A stretch of DNA of 64,000 nucleotides from Pegea sp. RAD2-039 (GCA_034620365.1 JAQGEQ010000263.1:806001-870000), one strand, 5' to 3'; shown: positions 1 through 12,164, counted from the stretch's first letter. Made by a program: numbers and translations. The notes: generated by a model not told the origin, from the letters alone.

Positions 1-518
1 ATTTTTAAAAAGAAAATAATTTTATATTTTAAGATAAAAATAAAAAATTTGACTTAACTTTGCTAAATTAGTAATTATTTGAATAATAGAATAGAAATTT
101 ATTTTTGTATAATAATTTTATTTAGATAACTTCTCAGTAATTGTATATAATTTATTTATATAAATTTAATTTTTTTTATGATAAAAATTTTATTTCTATG
201 TTTTGATGTAATTAAAAATTTTTTTTTTACTATTTTAAGAGTTAAAAACTGAAAATATTAAAAGATTAATACTTCATGAAAACATCTAGACAAATATTAT
301 AAGTAATTTTTTTATATCTTTATAAAACCTAAAAAAAATTACAAAAATTAAAAGTTAATTTTTATCAGCCAGTCTAATTATATAATATATAATAATAATA
401 TTATATATATAATTATATAATTTTTTTTCATGGTTACAATTTTACTTTCTATAATTTAAACTTCTAGAAATTTCATTTGTTTTTGCATCTATATAATAGT
501 TTACTTATTTTTATACAG
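1..518. other. AT-rich upstream region of the C/EBP gene
   Basis: No open frame stands out. The stretch is nearly pure A/T with an AT-palindromic block around 374-420. It ends in a pyrimidine-poor but acceptable splice acceptor (TTTTTATACAG, AG at 517-518), leaving a 40-nt leader before the C/EBP ATG. It therefore probably holds the 3' part of a 5'-UTR intron or outron rather than the core promoter. Confidence 0.5.
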
Positions 519-558
519 ACTGCAATATTGGACAATTAAATTAGGATGATATTCAGTT

Positions 559-1524
559 ATGTCTTTTGACCCAAATTTCAATAGTGGTCAAGCAGATTCA
601 AATTTCATGTCTGCTGATAGTTTTTTAGATTTCCAAGGTCTACCAGATAACGAGGATTCAATAGATATATCAAGCTTAGCATCTTTAAGTGGAATAGAAG
701 CTGGTGAAGAAGACGATTTATTCAAATCTCTTTTCCAAATTTATCCACTTGATTCAGAGTTAAAAAAAGAAGATTTAATTGGCGGTGATAAAGAATTAGA
801 ATCTTGCCAGCAGTATTTACAAAGCGCACCAACATCTGCTTGTTCTTCAGCGGCAACTTCTCCAGTACCCTTTAACTGTTTTAATACTCCTCCATTAACA
901 CCACAGAGGTTTGAAAATAAAAGTTTGCTTCGTCAACATTTACAATTTAATGGGAAAAGCTCTAACATGGCTCAATTTTCACTGATGCAAGATAACGATA
1001 TAGGGCACCAAAGATATGAAGCGCAGAGATGCTTAAACTTAACACAGATTCCAAATAAATCTAATCCAAACTCTAATAATGGCATGAGCTCTCAAATCAA
1101 AACTGATCCTGAGGTATTATCTTCAATCCCTGATTATTTGCCAGTGAAACAGGAAAGTTCAGTTCAACCCGACACCCCACTAGCACTTACTACTGATCGA
1201 ACTAAACCATTATCATCAAATTTGAATATGGCAAATAAGCGACAATCCAATAATCATGTTATTGAACCACGAAACAAAAAATCGAAAACTATTGCTAAAG
1301 GAACACCAGAATATATCCAAAAACGAGAAAGGAACAATGTTGCTGTTCGTCGAAGTCGAGATAAAGCCAAACGTAAAGCTCTCGAGACACAAGAGAAAGT
1401 TCATTCATTGACAGAAGAAAATAAGATGCTACGGGAGCAAGTTAAAAGTCTCAGTCATGAAGTCAATACTTTGAAAGATGTACTGCAGAAAATATCACAA
1501 TGTCCTGGTGTAAAAACGCCTTAG
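559..1524 (+). CDS. CEBP: C/EBP-family bZIP transcription factor
   Basis: A single open frame of 321 codons encodes a CCAAT/enhancer-binding protein, a nuclear dimeric bZIP activator. The bZIP fills the C-terminus. Its basic region (about residues 250-275) carries the C/EBP signature YIQKRERNNVAVRRSRDKAK, and the leucine zipper follows to about residue 313 (heptads through HSLTEENKMLREQVKSL). The N-terminal 240 residues are acidic and Ser/Asn/Pro-rich, with a DLFKSLF-type acidic-hydrophobic patch (53-59) resembling a C/EBP transactivation box, and a VKQE motif near 197 that could be sumoylated. The CDS has no intron, as is common in the family. An acceptor-like AG lies 40 nt before the ATG, and AATAAA near 1687 is a likely poly(A) signal. 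Which C/EBP paralogue it matches cannot be decided here. Assignment to the family is secure. Confidence 0.93.
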   Translation: MSFDPNFNSGQADSNFMSADSFLDFQGLPDNEDSIDISSLASLSGIEAGEEDDLFKSLFQIYPLDSELKKEDLIGGDKELESCQQYLQSAPTSACSSAATSPVPFNCFNTPPLTPQRFENKSLLRQHLQFNGKSSNMAQFSLMQDNDIGHQRYEAQRCLNLTQIPNKSNPNSNNGMSSQIKTDPEVLSSIPDYLPVKQESSVQPDTPLALTTDRTKPLSSNLNMANKRQSNNHVIEPRNKKSKTIAKGTPEYIQKRERNNVAVRRSRDKAKRKALETQEKVHSLTEENKMLREQVKSLSHEVNTLKDVLQKISQCPGVKTP

Positions 1525-2473
1525 TTATACTTCTGCCAGTTTCCCTATAACCAACCCAAATGAGGTTTCTGTTTCAAAATTGGCCGAGCACAAAATGTTG
1601 ATGTGAAAAACCGATCTAATTTATCGGTACGTTTTATTTCATTCTTACTTTTATCGCTTTGATTTAGCTTAAAAAGCTTAAAAACCAATAAAAATTATAC
1701 AAATGGTCAGCAACTGTTTGCACCCTGTTAATTTCTAATGTAAATAGCATTATTTTATAAAAAGAACTTTTGAAAAAAGTCTGAACATTAAATTGTCTTT
1801 TGTACATTAACTTTTCACCTCTTCAGTATCTTCGATTTAATCGAAATCTCCTTATAATGCATTAAACTTTTAATGTTTCAAGACTGTCAGTATTTTAATA
1901 ATGTCTCTAATCATTAAAGTTTATTTTGATCCAAAATTTGTAGATAAATCCTTACTTGTTAGTAAGTTGTTGCTGATATACCAGTATTTTCAATTATTAT
2001 GTAACCTTTGTATTATCATGATTTTTCATAAACATAATATTCCAATTTAATTAATTTTTGTCGCTTATCTCTTCGTGTGATTTTTTTTTATTTTTTGTTC
2101 TTTCAATATGATTTTGAAAAATGCTATTAAAAACTAAAGGTTATTCAATTTTGTGTATCGTCTGGTTTGTTGGACTTTGAGTGGTTAAGTTTTATTAGTT
2201 TTTAGATAAAAGCAACCTTTATTCATATCTGTAACAACCATGGACTTTTGGGTATTTGAAAAAAATCCTTTAAAACAACTTTCAACCACATTTTATTAAC
2301 ATTTGAATCAATTAAGTGTTTTCAAGTAACGAATTTCAAACTAAACTGATAATCTGCAGTAAAACAAGAAGAAAATAAACAAATAATTGACTCAGAGCAC
2401 AGTTTGGATAATTATTGACTAACGCAAGAAGGTAGTGATAAAAAAGTGAGGCCCAAATATAAAGAAGTCATTT
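1525..2473. other. Shared 3' region between convergent C/EBP and SPIDR-like genes
   Basis: This AT-rich stretch holds the C/EBP 3'-UTR (AATAAA near 1687) and the presumed 3'-UTR of the gene on the opposite strand. I see no further coding potential, RNA gene or repeat in it. Confidence 0.5.
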
Positions 2474-5400
2474 TCAAATGGTTTGTAGAACTTTCCCACT
2501 TGCTACAGTTTGTTGTTTTTCGACTGAAACTTTTTTGATGTAGCAAGGTTGATGCAGCAATTGAAGGATGATGTCTTTCTCAAACTATAAAGAGGTTTTT
2601 ATCACATTATTTCAACATTAGGACTTACTTGAAGAAAAATCTTTAATTTGAGATTTATTTGAACATAACATTTCTGAGTTTGAATATCATCACTGAAATA
2701 TAAAATTATAATTATTTAATAACAAGATATTCAAATGAAATTTTTATAAATTTATTCAGATTTTATTTCAATTATATTTTATATAATTATAATTCTCAAT
2801 AACCAATTAATAATAAGATGGTCTGCTTCAACCACTTATAACCAATTATACAGCATTTAAAAGAATCTAGTGAAATATTTGTTGAATACTCCGAAGAAAA
2901 TGTCGAAATGTCAGTAAATTGTTGATAATTTGGAAGAAACGAATATGTTGCAATAAAACTTACTTCAAAATTTCACCACCTTCTTTAATAACTTCACCTA
3001 AGAAATTAAAATGTAAAAATAAAGTTGCAAGATTACTTTCTCAAAGATGAACCACTAAAAATTGGAGATTTTTCATAAAGTCAACAAACTTTTAAACCTT
3101 AACAACTAGTCACGTGACTTTCTCACCTGTTACAGTAACCACTCGACCAACTTTAATCGACTCCAAGCTGGCTTCATCGAAACGCGGAAGTGACGTCATC
3201 ACAACATCAACATCACAACGTTGAATTTGAAGTTTGGACAATTCAGTAGAAGTGGTAATCGAATGGAAACGCGTGAAGATATCAGCGACGAAACGTCTTT
3301 CTGTGGAAAAGAAGCCGTTCCGCTTGACTGCGCACAGATTTCGATAAATGTAAAAAAATTCCTATTTAACCTCCGAAACCAGAAACGCGAATATCGCGCA
3401 CCAGTATGACGTCACCAGTTCTCGATTGATTGAGACAGAACATAGTTGCGCTTTGCACGCTGATGACGTCATCAGTGTCGTGAAATATACAAATTTGTTC
3501 GTCTTCAAAGAAATAGAGAAATTTGGCGATGAAGGAGCATCTTAACGGATGAAGGAGTTAAAAAGATCAGATGAAGAGTAGATGAAGACACACCTGATGC
3601 GTTCCACGTCGATTTCCGTCTCCAAAGATCGCTGGTGGATTTGAAGGATGTTAAGAAGAGCTGGAGGAGAGTAAAGGACATCTGCAAGGATTGATCCGCT
3701 TGCATCCGGACGATTGAGACTTTTCCCGCCTTGAAATGAATGCTTACTCACACCAAAATACGCCACCAAGTGGTAGAAAAAGCTGGGAGGAGGTAGAAAG
3801 CCATTTTCATCCAAAGGACAAGAATCCTGTTAAATAAGAGCCGACCAATCAGATCGCTTGATTGTTTATACTAACCGCTGATTGGCTGTTGCGGATTTGA
3901 CGTAATCCGAAGCCATCAGGTTTCCAGACTGATGTAATCATCTCATACAATCGACGATCTCTGAAAGATCTTGATATTTGGATCTGAAAGATGAAGATTT
4001 GGAACTGACTGTTTAGCTGAAACACGATTTAGAATGAAGAGGTTTTGAAAATGGATTCGATTTCCTTCACCGCGTTCTATCAAATCCAACCAATCAGAAA
4101 GCTCGATAAGATCTTGATCAATTGACAAGATGAAAAACAAACCGAAAGCGTCTTCACATAAAAGATTCCATCTACAAGCAAAATTGTACTAAAATTACAA
4201 ACTGAAAGTTACAAACTGAAAACACAAACTGAAATTACAAACTGAAAATTACAAACTGAAAATATAAACTGAAAATGCAAACTGAAAATACAAACTGAAA
4301 ATACAAACTGAAAGTTACAAACTGAAAATACAAACTGAAATACAAACTGAAATTACAAACTGAAAATACAAACTGAAAATACAAACTGAAAGTACAAACT
4401 GAAAATACAAACTGAAATTACAAACTGAAAATACAAACTGAAAGTTACAAACTGAAAATACAAACTGAAATACAAACTGAAAATACAAACTGAAAACAAA
4501 CTGAAAATACAAACTGAAAGTACAAACTGAAAATACAAACTGAAAATACAAACTGAAATACAAACTGAAAATACAAACTGAAAACAAACTGAAAATACAA
4601 ACTGAAAGTACAAACTGAAAATACAAACTGAAATTACAAACTGAAATTACAAACTGAAAATACAAACTGAAAAAACAAACTGAAAGTTACAAACTGAAAA
4701 TACAAACTGAAAATACAAACTGAAAATACAAACTGAAAGTTACAAACTGAAAATACAAACTGAAAGTTGCAAACTGAAAATACAAACTGAAAGTTACAAA
4801 CTGAAATACAAACTGAAAATACAAACTTGTCGCGATTTTTGTAGATTCGTTGGATTGTTGATGAGATGCTGATACTACTGCTGATGTCTTTTCGCTCAAC
4901 AGCTTCTAGAAGACTCTCACATGCTTCTTCTACTTCCTTCAAAATCCACATCAGCTCTTAAATCGTCCAATCAGAACTCACCTTGAATATTTTGTCGTTC
5001 ACTCGACTTGTTGTGATGTTATTGATACAGAAGAGAAAGGCAAAGTCGTGTTCATCAACAAAGATCTTCTTCCTGAGATCAAGAAGAGGATTAAAGAAGA
5101 TCTGAGATCATCAGAAAACCAACCAAGTTGGATACATTGAGAAAGTTGATTCAATTTTCAGATTATTTTTAGTCACGTGATCTTGTCCTAACAAAATAGT
5201 TACATATTCGTCATTTAAATGATGAACTCGTTTCCCGCGGTGACAAATCTAAAAAAAGCCATTTTAGTCAACCTGAGAACTGATTTGAAATTTGTTCATA
5301 GAAACCTTGCACTCCAAAACATGAAGAAGACCTTCGCAATGATGTGAGATAACTTTCATCTGAACTTCTTTATCTAACACTAAAGATCAGTTTTAAAGAA

Positions 5401-6730
5401 GATATATTGGATTGATGAAGATACTCACGATCACAACCTCCTCCGAGTGTTTGTTGATGCTGGAATAAAACCTTTTCAGACTTTTGTTGTCTTCGTAGTT
5501 GTAGTAATCTATCAGCAAGTCCATTTCTAAGGGAGCAAGACACAAAAACTGATGATCAGATAATGAGGAATGAAACTAACTTCACATATTTCTGTTTTTT
5601 GTCCGAATCTTTGTAAATAACCGCTTCGTAAGCTGGATTCCTGCTTCTTACTTCATCATCTTCGTTTTTTTCGATCAAATTGTCCATCAAGTTGTTGATC
5701 CACGTTGAAGCACGACCTCTAGTAGTAAAGGAAGTGTTTGAAGCGTCGATTGCATCTTCTTCTGGACTAGATGCAGTAAATTCTTCAACGATAGCTTCAT
5801 CTTTTTCTGTAACCTCTTTTTTCTTAGAAAGGAAACTTTTGGAGATGATTGGTCGTCTTGATGAGCTCCCTGCTTCTTCTTCATCACTATAGACCTGAAA
5901 ATTTACAGATTTTCAAATTAGCTGCCTTTATAGGGGTTTATACGAACAATTGGAATTGCTAAAAGAGTGTCTTCTGGATGAAAATTGGATGAAAAGAAAC
6001 TTGAATCTGTCTTCTTCATTCCTTTATTTAAAATTAAAAGTTTAAAATTTCAGAATGAAGATCAATGAAACCTGATAAAGATGATGTCGAATTGAACTTC
6101 TGAAATTTCTTTCTCTTTTTTCCTGAAGAATTAGATTTTTGTAGTTTATCCATAAAATCTGTAACACTTCCTAAAAAAAGCAACAAATTGTTTTTAATAT
6201 TAAATTTCAAACAGTCTGTTGAAGGACTTCTACTAATAATAAACAAACTTCTGTTAGACTTCTTTTTTGGAGTCAAATATTCTTTTTTTTCTTTCTCATC
6301 TTCACCTAAAAAGTTTAATTTAATTCGTTGAAAATTTTTAAGACTTTAAATACAAACTTGAAGATTCAATAATTGAAAAATCATTCTGTTCTTCTTCATC
6401 ATCTTCACTGAAGTCAGATTCAATTGAGATATTTTCTGAGCTTTTTGAATAGTTTAGAAAAGTCTTGTCGGCTCCTAAAGTTGCTTATAGTTATTCAACT
6501 TTTAAACATTTTGTTGCAAAGTCTTTTCTACATATTTATTTAATGCTAAATAAATAAATTTACAACCAAACATTAAAATTAGTTGTGCAAACTTTACTTT
6601 TCGGTTTCTTTCTTTTACAACTTGTTGACTTTGGATTTTCAGACTTTTTATCATTTAAAAGTTTAGTAAAAAACGTTTTAAGTTTTTTGGAATTAGAAAA
6701 TGAATTTTTATTGTCACCACTACCATCCAT
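2474..6730 (-). CDS. SPIDR: SPIDR-like DNA-repair scaffold protein, about 18 exons
   Basis: Exons read from phase-compatible GT/AG sites, 5' to 3': 6730-6598, 6474-6358, 6305-6072, 6006-5948, 5894-5581, 5526-5429, 5379-5306, 5248-5177, 5101-4982, 4954-4827, 4171-3949, 3826-3594, 3540-3371, 3327-3127, 2997-2964, then 2692-2629 and 2584-2474. One exon between 2964 and 2692 is unresolved. The product is about 800 aa; human SPIDR is about 915. In vertebrates SPIDR links BLM and RAD51 at damaged DNA. The N-terminal third is Lys/Ser/acidic and low in complexity. Blocks resembling SPIDR then follow in the same order: GLADRLLQL with a following HQQ, MKVISHHCEGLLHVLECK, FQNLFILNRV, LPPPSFFYHL, LYSPPALLNIL, then RCSF and a late SLESIKVGRVVTVTG. 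This colinearity, judged from memory of the family, is the main support. Exons 6305-6072 and 4954-4827 have alternative boundaries. An acceptor-like AG lies 7 nt before the ATG. Confidence 0.68.
4196..4828. repeat. 13-bp minisatellite in a SPIDR-like intron
   Basis: About 48 tandem copies of a 12-14 bp unit, consensus TACAAACTGAAAA, with AGT/ATT/AAT variants at the unit joint. It fills the intron between exons 4954-4827 and 4171-3949 of the minus-strand gene and starts right after the donor. The long open frames across it on the minus strand are by-products of the repeat. Confidence 0.95.
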
Positions 6731-6737
6731 GCTTTGA

Positions 6738-9279
6738 CTATCAGAAAAAATTTAATTATTCATCAGAAGAAAATTTTTTGTAAATTCGGTGACCTAAATA
6801 AAACTTCTATAGATAAATTGTAATTAAATAAAAAATTAAAGAAAATAATCAGCTGATTAAAATAAAAAAATATTAGTCACATAACTAATACAAGAAATCA
6901 CATTCGTATTATAATTTTATTTATGAATAATTCAATCTTATTTTAAGCTGAAATTTAATGATTTAAGAATACTTATAAAAAGTTTATTATCAGACTTTAA
7001 TGAGCATCAATTTCATTTATGACTTTTTCAAGTAGTTGTTACTTTTATGTAGATATTATTTAACTGATTAGTAAACAAAATATTCAGAACAAGTAAACAA
7101 AATTTGTAATCAAAATTTTTTATCGATTTTTTGTCAGGTAATTTATTCACTTCGGTATAAATTAATCAATATTTTGGATAATTTCTTTGATGCTAATTTT
7201 AATGAGAAGCTGATAAAATATAGTTTAAACAATGCGTTTTTTTGAACACAAAATAAACACCCCGATTTTGGCTTTTACAAAATTATTCCTTAAAAAATTA
7301 ATAGCGATTTATATTAAAGATGAACTTCATGTACATATGTAAATTATATAAAATGTTATATTATAGAATACCATATTTATTTAAATCATAACTGCAAACG
7401 AAAAATTATAAAGCTTTTATTTGAGTTGAAACCAAAATAATACTAAATAAAATCCACTAAGCAATTGTTTTAAAGTTGCAAACAAGTTATATTTTAAGAA
7501 CTTCTTTTAAACAAAATATAAACCTCTAAAAGTTATTAATCAATAGTATATTAGAAATATATATGTAGCATAATTTTTAATTTTGTAGAAAATGTATTAG
7601 ATTCTAAAGATAAGTTTGTTTAGATATCTTGAAAATTTTTTTTGACTTTATTAAAAAGTAAACATTTTTGTAAAAAACAAATGAACATAATAATTTAAAA
7701 ACTTTTTTTAGCAAATAAATGATAATATATGACCAAATATATGATAATCTTTTATTTCAAATACAAGTTGAATTCATTAAAGTTAAAAAATACTAATTAT
7801 GAATTTTTGAATTCAAATGTTAAAATATTTAAACATACTTTACTTATTTACTTTTAGTATATTGTAGAATATTGATGAAAGTTACTTAACAAAATGGAGT
7901 TTACTCAAAACATTTCAAATCAAACTATGGAACTGTTAAAGATTATTAGAATAAAAACATTCAAACGAAAGTGGTTTAAAAAAGACGCTCTACCATAATA
8001 CTAAAGAAATATTCTATAATAATTGACGATTAATTCATACTTAAGAAAATATCTATTATATAAAAATGTTACTCCTAATATAAAATGATTAAAGAGTAAA
8101 ACTTAGTTGAATTATAAACTTTTATTGAAGGTTCATTATGCAATGATTACAATAAATTAGTTTACATTAGAATTAAATTACTATTTTTACAACTATACAA
8201 CAAAATAGAGACTAGTTAGTTTTGATCATTTTATAATTTAAGAATAATATTTTAAATCATAAGTTTTTAAAACTACACTTTTTGAAAGTTTGTTTAAATC
8301 TATAAATAATTCATAAAACATTTATGAGCAGGAAACGTATTAAGTGACTTTGTCGTATGACTTTATTCAAAAATAGAAAAAAGTATTTATGGGAAAGTAT
8401 TATATAACCATTTGAGATTTTGTTTTATAAACTGCATATTTTGGTAGTTTATCTATTTTACTCAAAATAAAATCTAATTTTTTGAAGTTATCAAGATTTC
8501 TTCATTTGATTTTAGGATTCTTTCTACAGTTTTAGCATTTTTAAAAGAAGATTTTAAAATAGAGATTTCCTTAATTTGGTCATATTAGGTTATAAATAAA
8601 AATTTGGATTTTAATTTTTAATACTAAAAAAACTAATAACTTTTAATAAAGTTTTTATAATTAGAATTTACTGAGTACATTAAAATTGTTGATAAGATCA
8701 ATAAGGTGAATAAACTGTCTGTATAAACACACACTCTTAAATCATTTTATTTATTTTTCATATCATTCTCTATCATAGATTATTTAACTTGGCTAATTTA
8801 AATTAAATAAAAAATGTTTCTTCTTACTGATTTGTTTCTCAAGTTTTCTGTTCATAATAAATATTTCTATCAACTTTTTTATCTTCATCTAAATCAGTAG
8901 TTATCAGTTTTTGAGAAAAAATATTATTATATTAAAATACTAATGATATATTTTTATTTTACAATTTTGGTTTTTGATAAACTGCAAACAACTAATTTAG
9001 ATTATTATAATTTTGAAGTTCTAATCAAACTAGAAAAGGTGTGAAAAAATTTATTCAATTTTTAGAGTTGTTTTCAGAATTTAATTGTAATTAACTTATA
9101 AAAAAAGTGATTCAAATACTTATTTTTTAAATTTCTAATTTGATTAAAGTAAAATCATATTGATATATATTAAAATAAAAACAGTTTTTTAATTTTTAAT
9201 TTCATCTCTTTTAAAATATTTACATTTTTTTCATGATAAAATTCTACATTAAATTACTGAATTTATTTATTACAATAAA
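6738..9279. other. AT-rich intergenic stretch
   Basis: I see no open frame with protein character, no RNA gene and no clear repeat over about 2.5 kb. The promoter of the SPIDR-like gene should lie at the left end, but no TATA box or GC-rich core can be picked out. Confidence 0.5.
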
Positions 9280-9333
9280 TGTGAAGGAGGGTGCCTAAAT
9301 AGAGAACCTCTCGCTAACACACATTCTCACAAA
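9280..9333 (-). mobile_element. Truncated LINE 3' end, same family as the LINE at 57.5-60.3 kb
   Basis: Read on the minus strand, this segment contains TGTGAGAATGTGTGTTAGCG followed by AGAGG, a run also present at 60205-60229 just before the 3' end of the large LINE. Both continue into a diverged CATTTATT- and AATAAATAAA-rich tail. It is a short 3' fragment, as expected from 5'-truncated target-primed insertion. Confidence 0.8.
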
Positions 9334-9908
9334 TTTAAATTAAAAAATTTCTTACTAAAGTTTTGACCAAATTTTTTCTGGATATATTAAATAAATAAAT
9401 AAATATTTAATTGAAAATCTGAGCTTATCTATAATCTTGATTCAATTATAAAATGCTTTATAACAATGATTTAGCAACTTCTATATTTACAGTCTTTTCT
9501 TTGTCAAAAGCTTTATTTGTTTTTCAATAAGAATAGTTGGAAGATATAAATTCAATAGTTTTTTTTACAAATTAATAAAATCTTTAGATTTTAGAATATA
9601 TTATAGAAAAAAAATTGAAAGTTTAACAAGTTTTTAGTATTTTAGAAACTAATAAATTCTTAACAAAACAATTTAGAAGGAACTAAAACTAACAAAGTAA
9701 AACTACACCAGATTTTTTTGCACCGTCATCTCAGTTATTTATTAACCACCGCATATCTTTCAACGTTCATTTAAAACAAGCTCCAGTCTTCACTAATTCA
9801 ATTTGGTAGGAGATTTACGAGATTCTGCAGTTTTGCGAAAGATATTTTATTTTCTAAAATTTTTAACAATAACATTTTAACTTATATTTTTATAGTTAAT
9901 TTTTACAG
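9334..9908. other. Region upstream of the GST gene
   Basis: AT-rich, with a short TAAA microsatellite at 9387-9404. A slightly less AT-rich patch at 9715-9840 could hold the GST promoter and a non-coding first exon. Two acceptor-like sites follow, TTTTTATAG and TTTTTACAG (AG at 9907-9908), the second only 15 nt before the ATG. Confidence 0.4.
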
Positions 9909-9923
9909 CTTATTGAAATTAAG

Positions 9924-10556
9924 ATGCCTGTTGAACTGCATTATTGGAATTTGCGAGCTTTAGGCGAGCCAGTTCGTCTAATGTTAGAATATCTAGAGGT
10001 TGATTATGTCAATAAGCATCCAGAAGATTGGAGAGGAGTGAAGTACAATCTTGGTCTAAAATATCCAAATCTTCCTTATTTGGTCGATGGAAATGTGAAA
10101 TTATCTGAAAGTTTGTCGATTATGAAATATCTTTCGCGAAAACATAAGGCCTTAGGGGCGACAACTGAGGCGGAACGTCAAGCTATCGATACCGCAGAGG
10201 GTTTTATGTCAGATTTTCGAATGGGGTTTATTCGACTTTGGTTTCATCCAGATTATGAAAATGAAAAGAAGAATTATTTCAAGGAGTTACCTAATAAGCT
10301 ACGTAGCCTAGAAGAGGTCCTGGCTACACAGAAATGGGCAGGAGGTAAATTGTCCTATGTTGATTTTGGTCTGTTTGAATGTCTTGACCATCATGAGATG
10401 TGCCAACCTGGATGTCTTGCTTGTTCTCCAAATGTGAAGAAGTATTATGAAGCGTTTGCTGCGTTGCCACAAATTGCTGCATACCGAAAATCTGGTCGTT
10501 TTCAGAAATGGCCTGTGAGTGGTGGAAACGCCGGATGGGGAAAAGCAGCTTTGTGA
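9924..10556 (+). CDS. Mu-class-like cytosolic glutathione S-transferase
   Basis: A 210-codon intronless frame with the complete two-domain cytosolic GST fold. GSTs conjugate glutathione to electrophiles. The N-terminal thioredoxin-like domain (1-75) starts LHYWNLRALGEPVRLMLEYL with the catalytic Tyr at about residue 7. It contains the glutathione-site PNLPYLVDG (49-57) and SESLSIMKYLSRKH (61-74), where SES replaces the usual Gln-Ser pair. The helical C-terminal domain includes ELPNKLRSLEEVL and YVDFGLFECLDHHEM and ends RFQKWPVSGGNAGWG, close to the FIKWPLNG-type ends of mu and helminth mu-like GSTs. It is slightly shorter than typical mu enzymes (about 218 aa) because a loop after residue 30 is reduced. 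AATAAA signals follow at about 10592 and 10633. Confidence 0.92.
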   Translation: MPVELHYWNLRALGEPVRLMLEYLEVDYVNKHPEDWRGVKYNLGLKYPNLPYLVDGNVKLSESLSIMKYLSRKHKALGATTEAERQAIDTAEGFMSDFRMGFIRLWFHPDYENEKKNYFKELPNKLRSLEEVLATQKWAGGKLSYVDFGLFECLDHHEMCQPGCLACSPNVKKYYEAFAALPQIAAYRKSGRFQKWPVSGGNAGWGKAAL

Positions 10557-10639
10557 AGTTATGAGAAATTAAAACTGAAAAAGTTTTGCAAATAAATAAT
10601 CTTCATCAGCTTGTCGACTGTTTCATTTGAGAAATAAAA

Positions 10640-12164
10640 GTTTAAAGTTTAAATATTTATAATCTATTTTAAGATAAACAAATGTTCATGTGATGTTAAC
10701 ATGATCAAAGGCTTACAAATGACATTTTCATACTAATGCGCTTCAGAGTGAAATTCAATTTTAGATATTACAAATTCAGCTTTGTCTGGTAATTGCTGAT
10801 CAAATAGATTAGTAAAGTAGCTCGTTATAGAATTGAAAGTTCATTGAGTCGTTGAAAGTATCATAAAAACAATAATTGAATAATAAATACTAAATTTGTA
10901 TAAAAAAAATCACAATAAATATTTAAAATATAAAATTTTTACTTTATTACAGAATTTATTGTCTTCTGCCAACAAAAGAAAGTTTATAGTTTAAAGCTGT
11001 TGGCTAAATGTTAATACTTTATACTGAAAAAAATCATTTGATATGATGAGCCAAAAAAACTATTTAAACTTTTTGAATAATGTTATTTTTGTATTTTTTT
11101 TGTTTCAACTAAAATCAATGAGTGTTGAGATTAAACGGAAGAACGAATTAACTCAAATCGTTTCAAGCAGTAACTTTTTATTTGGTTATTTGATTTTACT
11201 TTTTGATATGATTGTAATTGTTTACTTTGCTATCGGTGATTCATAAAAACCTGAAAATTTTTCCTAAACCAACAAGAAAATGATACATCATTTAATTCAG
11301 CTGAAAACACAGTTTTTTTTATTTTATCACAGCCTTATCAGCAGTTTTCCTCTTGTGTTGTATCTACATAAAACTCAAAGTTTTATAAAATCATTCAAAA
11401 TTAGAATAACAAGATATATTTTGTTCACTATAAATCAAAAAAGTAGCTGAATAAAGAAAATGTTTTTTGAGTAATCAATAAAAAAATTCTAAAATGAGTT
11501 TTTGGGATACATTTGTAAGAAATTATTAAATTATATTCACTTTTTACTATTTCTTTATATTTACGAAATAGTTTTTAAAAGCGAATAATTTAACATTACT
11601 GAAGTTAACTGCTTTTTCTATTTGGAGTACTCTGTCGAAAATGAATGAAAATAATTTATTTTTGTTTAATCTTCACGCTACAAACTCACTGAATACAATT
11701 CAATGAATGCCACCCACGACTTAAATTCAACAATTTTTATTTATCTTTATTCTAGTAACAAAATTCAGAAGTTCCTTAAAATAAATAAATCAAAATAAAC
11801 TTAATCTGAAAACGCGAACGTCTAAAAATATAAAAAAAGATATAAGCAAGTGGAAGTCGAATTTTATCTCCTGTAATTCATCATTTGATGAATATTAGAA
11901 AATATTTGAGTCTTGATCAGTTAACTGACTAATTTAGAAAATCGATAAAATTTGATTTCAAATTGTTGTTAGTTTGATAACTTGATGACGTCATCTTACT
12001 TCAAATTATTCACAAAATACTTTAGAAGTTGAAAACCAAACAAATTTATTCCTTTTTTAATCTACAAAAAATAATTCCAAATTTCCACAAAATAAACCCA
12101 AAAAATCTTTGAAAAAAAAAACTCCTAAATTTCCGCTAAACACGAGAAATCCCGAAAGATAAGA
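10640..12164. other. Intergenic stretch between GST and the minus-strand membrane-protein genes
   Basis: AT-rich throughout. A 67-codon open frame at 11043-11246 is low-complexity and hydrophobic and has no supporting signals. A CRE palindrome TGATGACGTCATC lies at 11984-11996. No other feature is visible. Confidence 0.5.

Noticed and set aside
3727-3751. A possible intron between the LPPPSFFYHL and LYSPPALL parts of the SPIDR-like gene
   Set aside because: The gap would be about 24 bases, too short for an intron, and the frame is open across it.
4315-4951. Open frames of 70-116 codons on the minus strand reading FQFVFSVCIFSL-like repeats
   Set aside because: They arise from the 13-bp minisatellite in several frames at once, and no stop happens to lie in the unit.
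6173-6212. A possible 40-base intron inside the SPIDR-like exon 6305-6072 (GTTTG to TTTTTTTAG)
   Set aside because: Joining the flanks there creates an in-frame stop, while reading through stays open, so I kept the exon whole. An alternative donor at GTAGAA remains possible.
11043-11246. 67-codon hydrophobic frame downstream of GST
   Set aside because: A/T-driven composition, no homology that I recognise, and no promoter, splice or poly(A) context.
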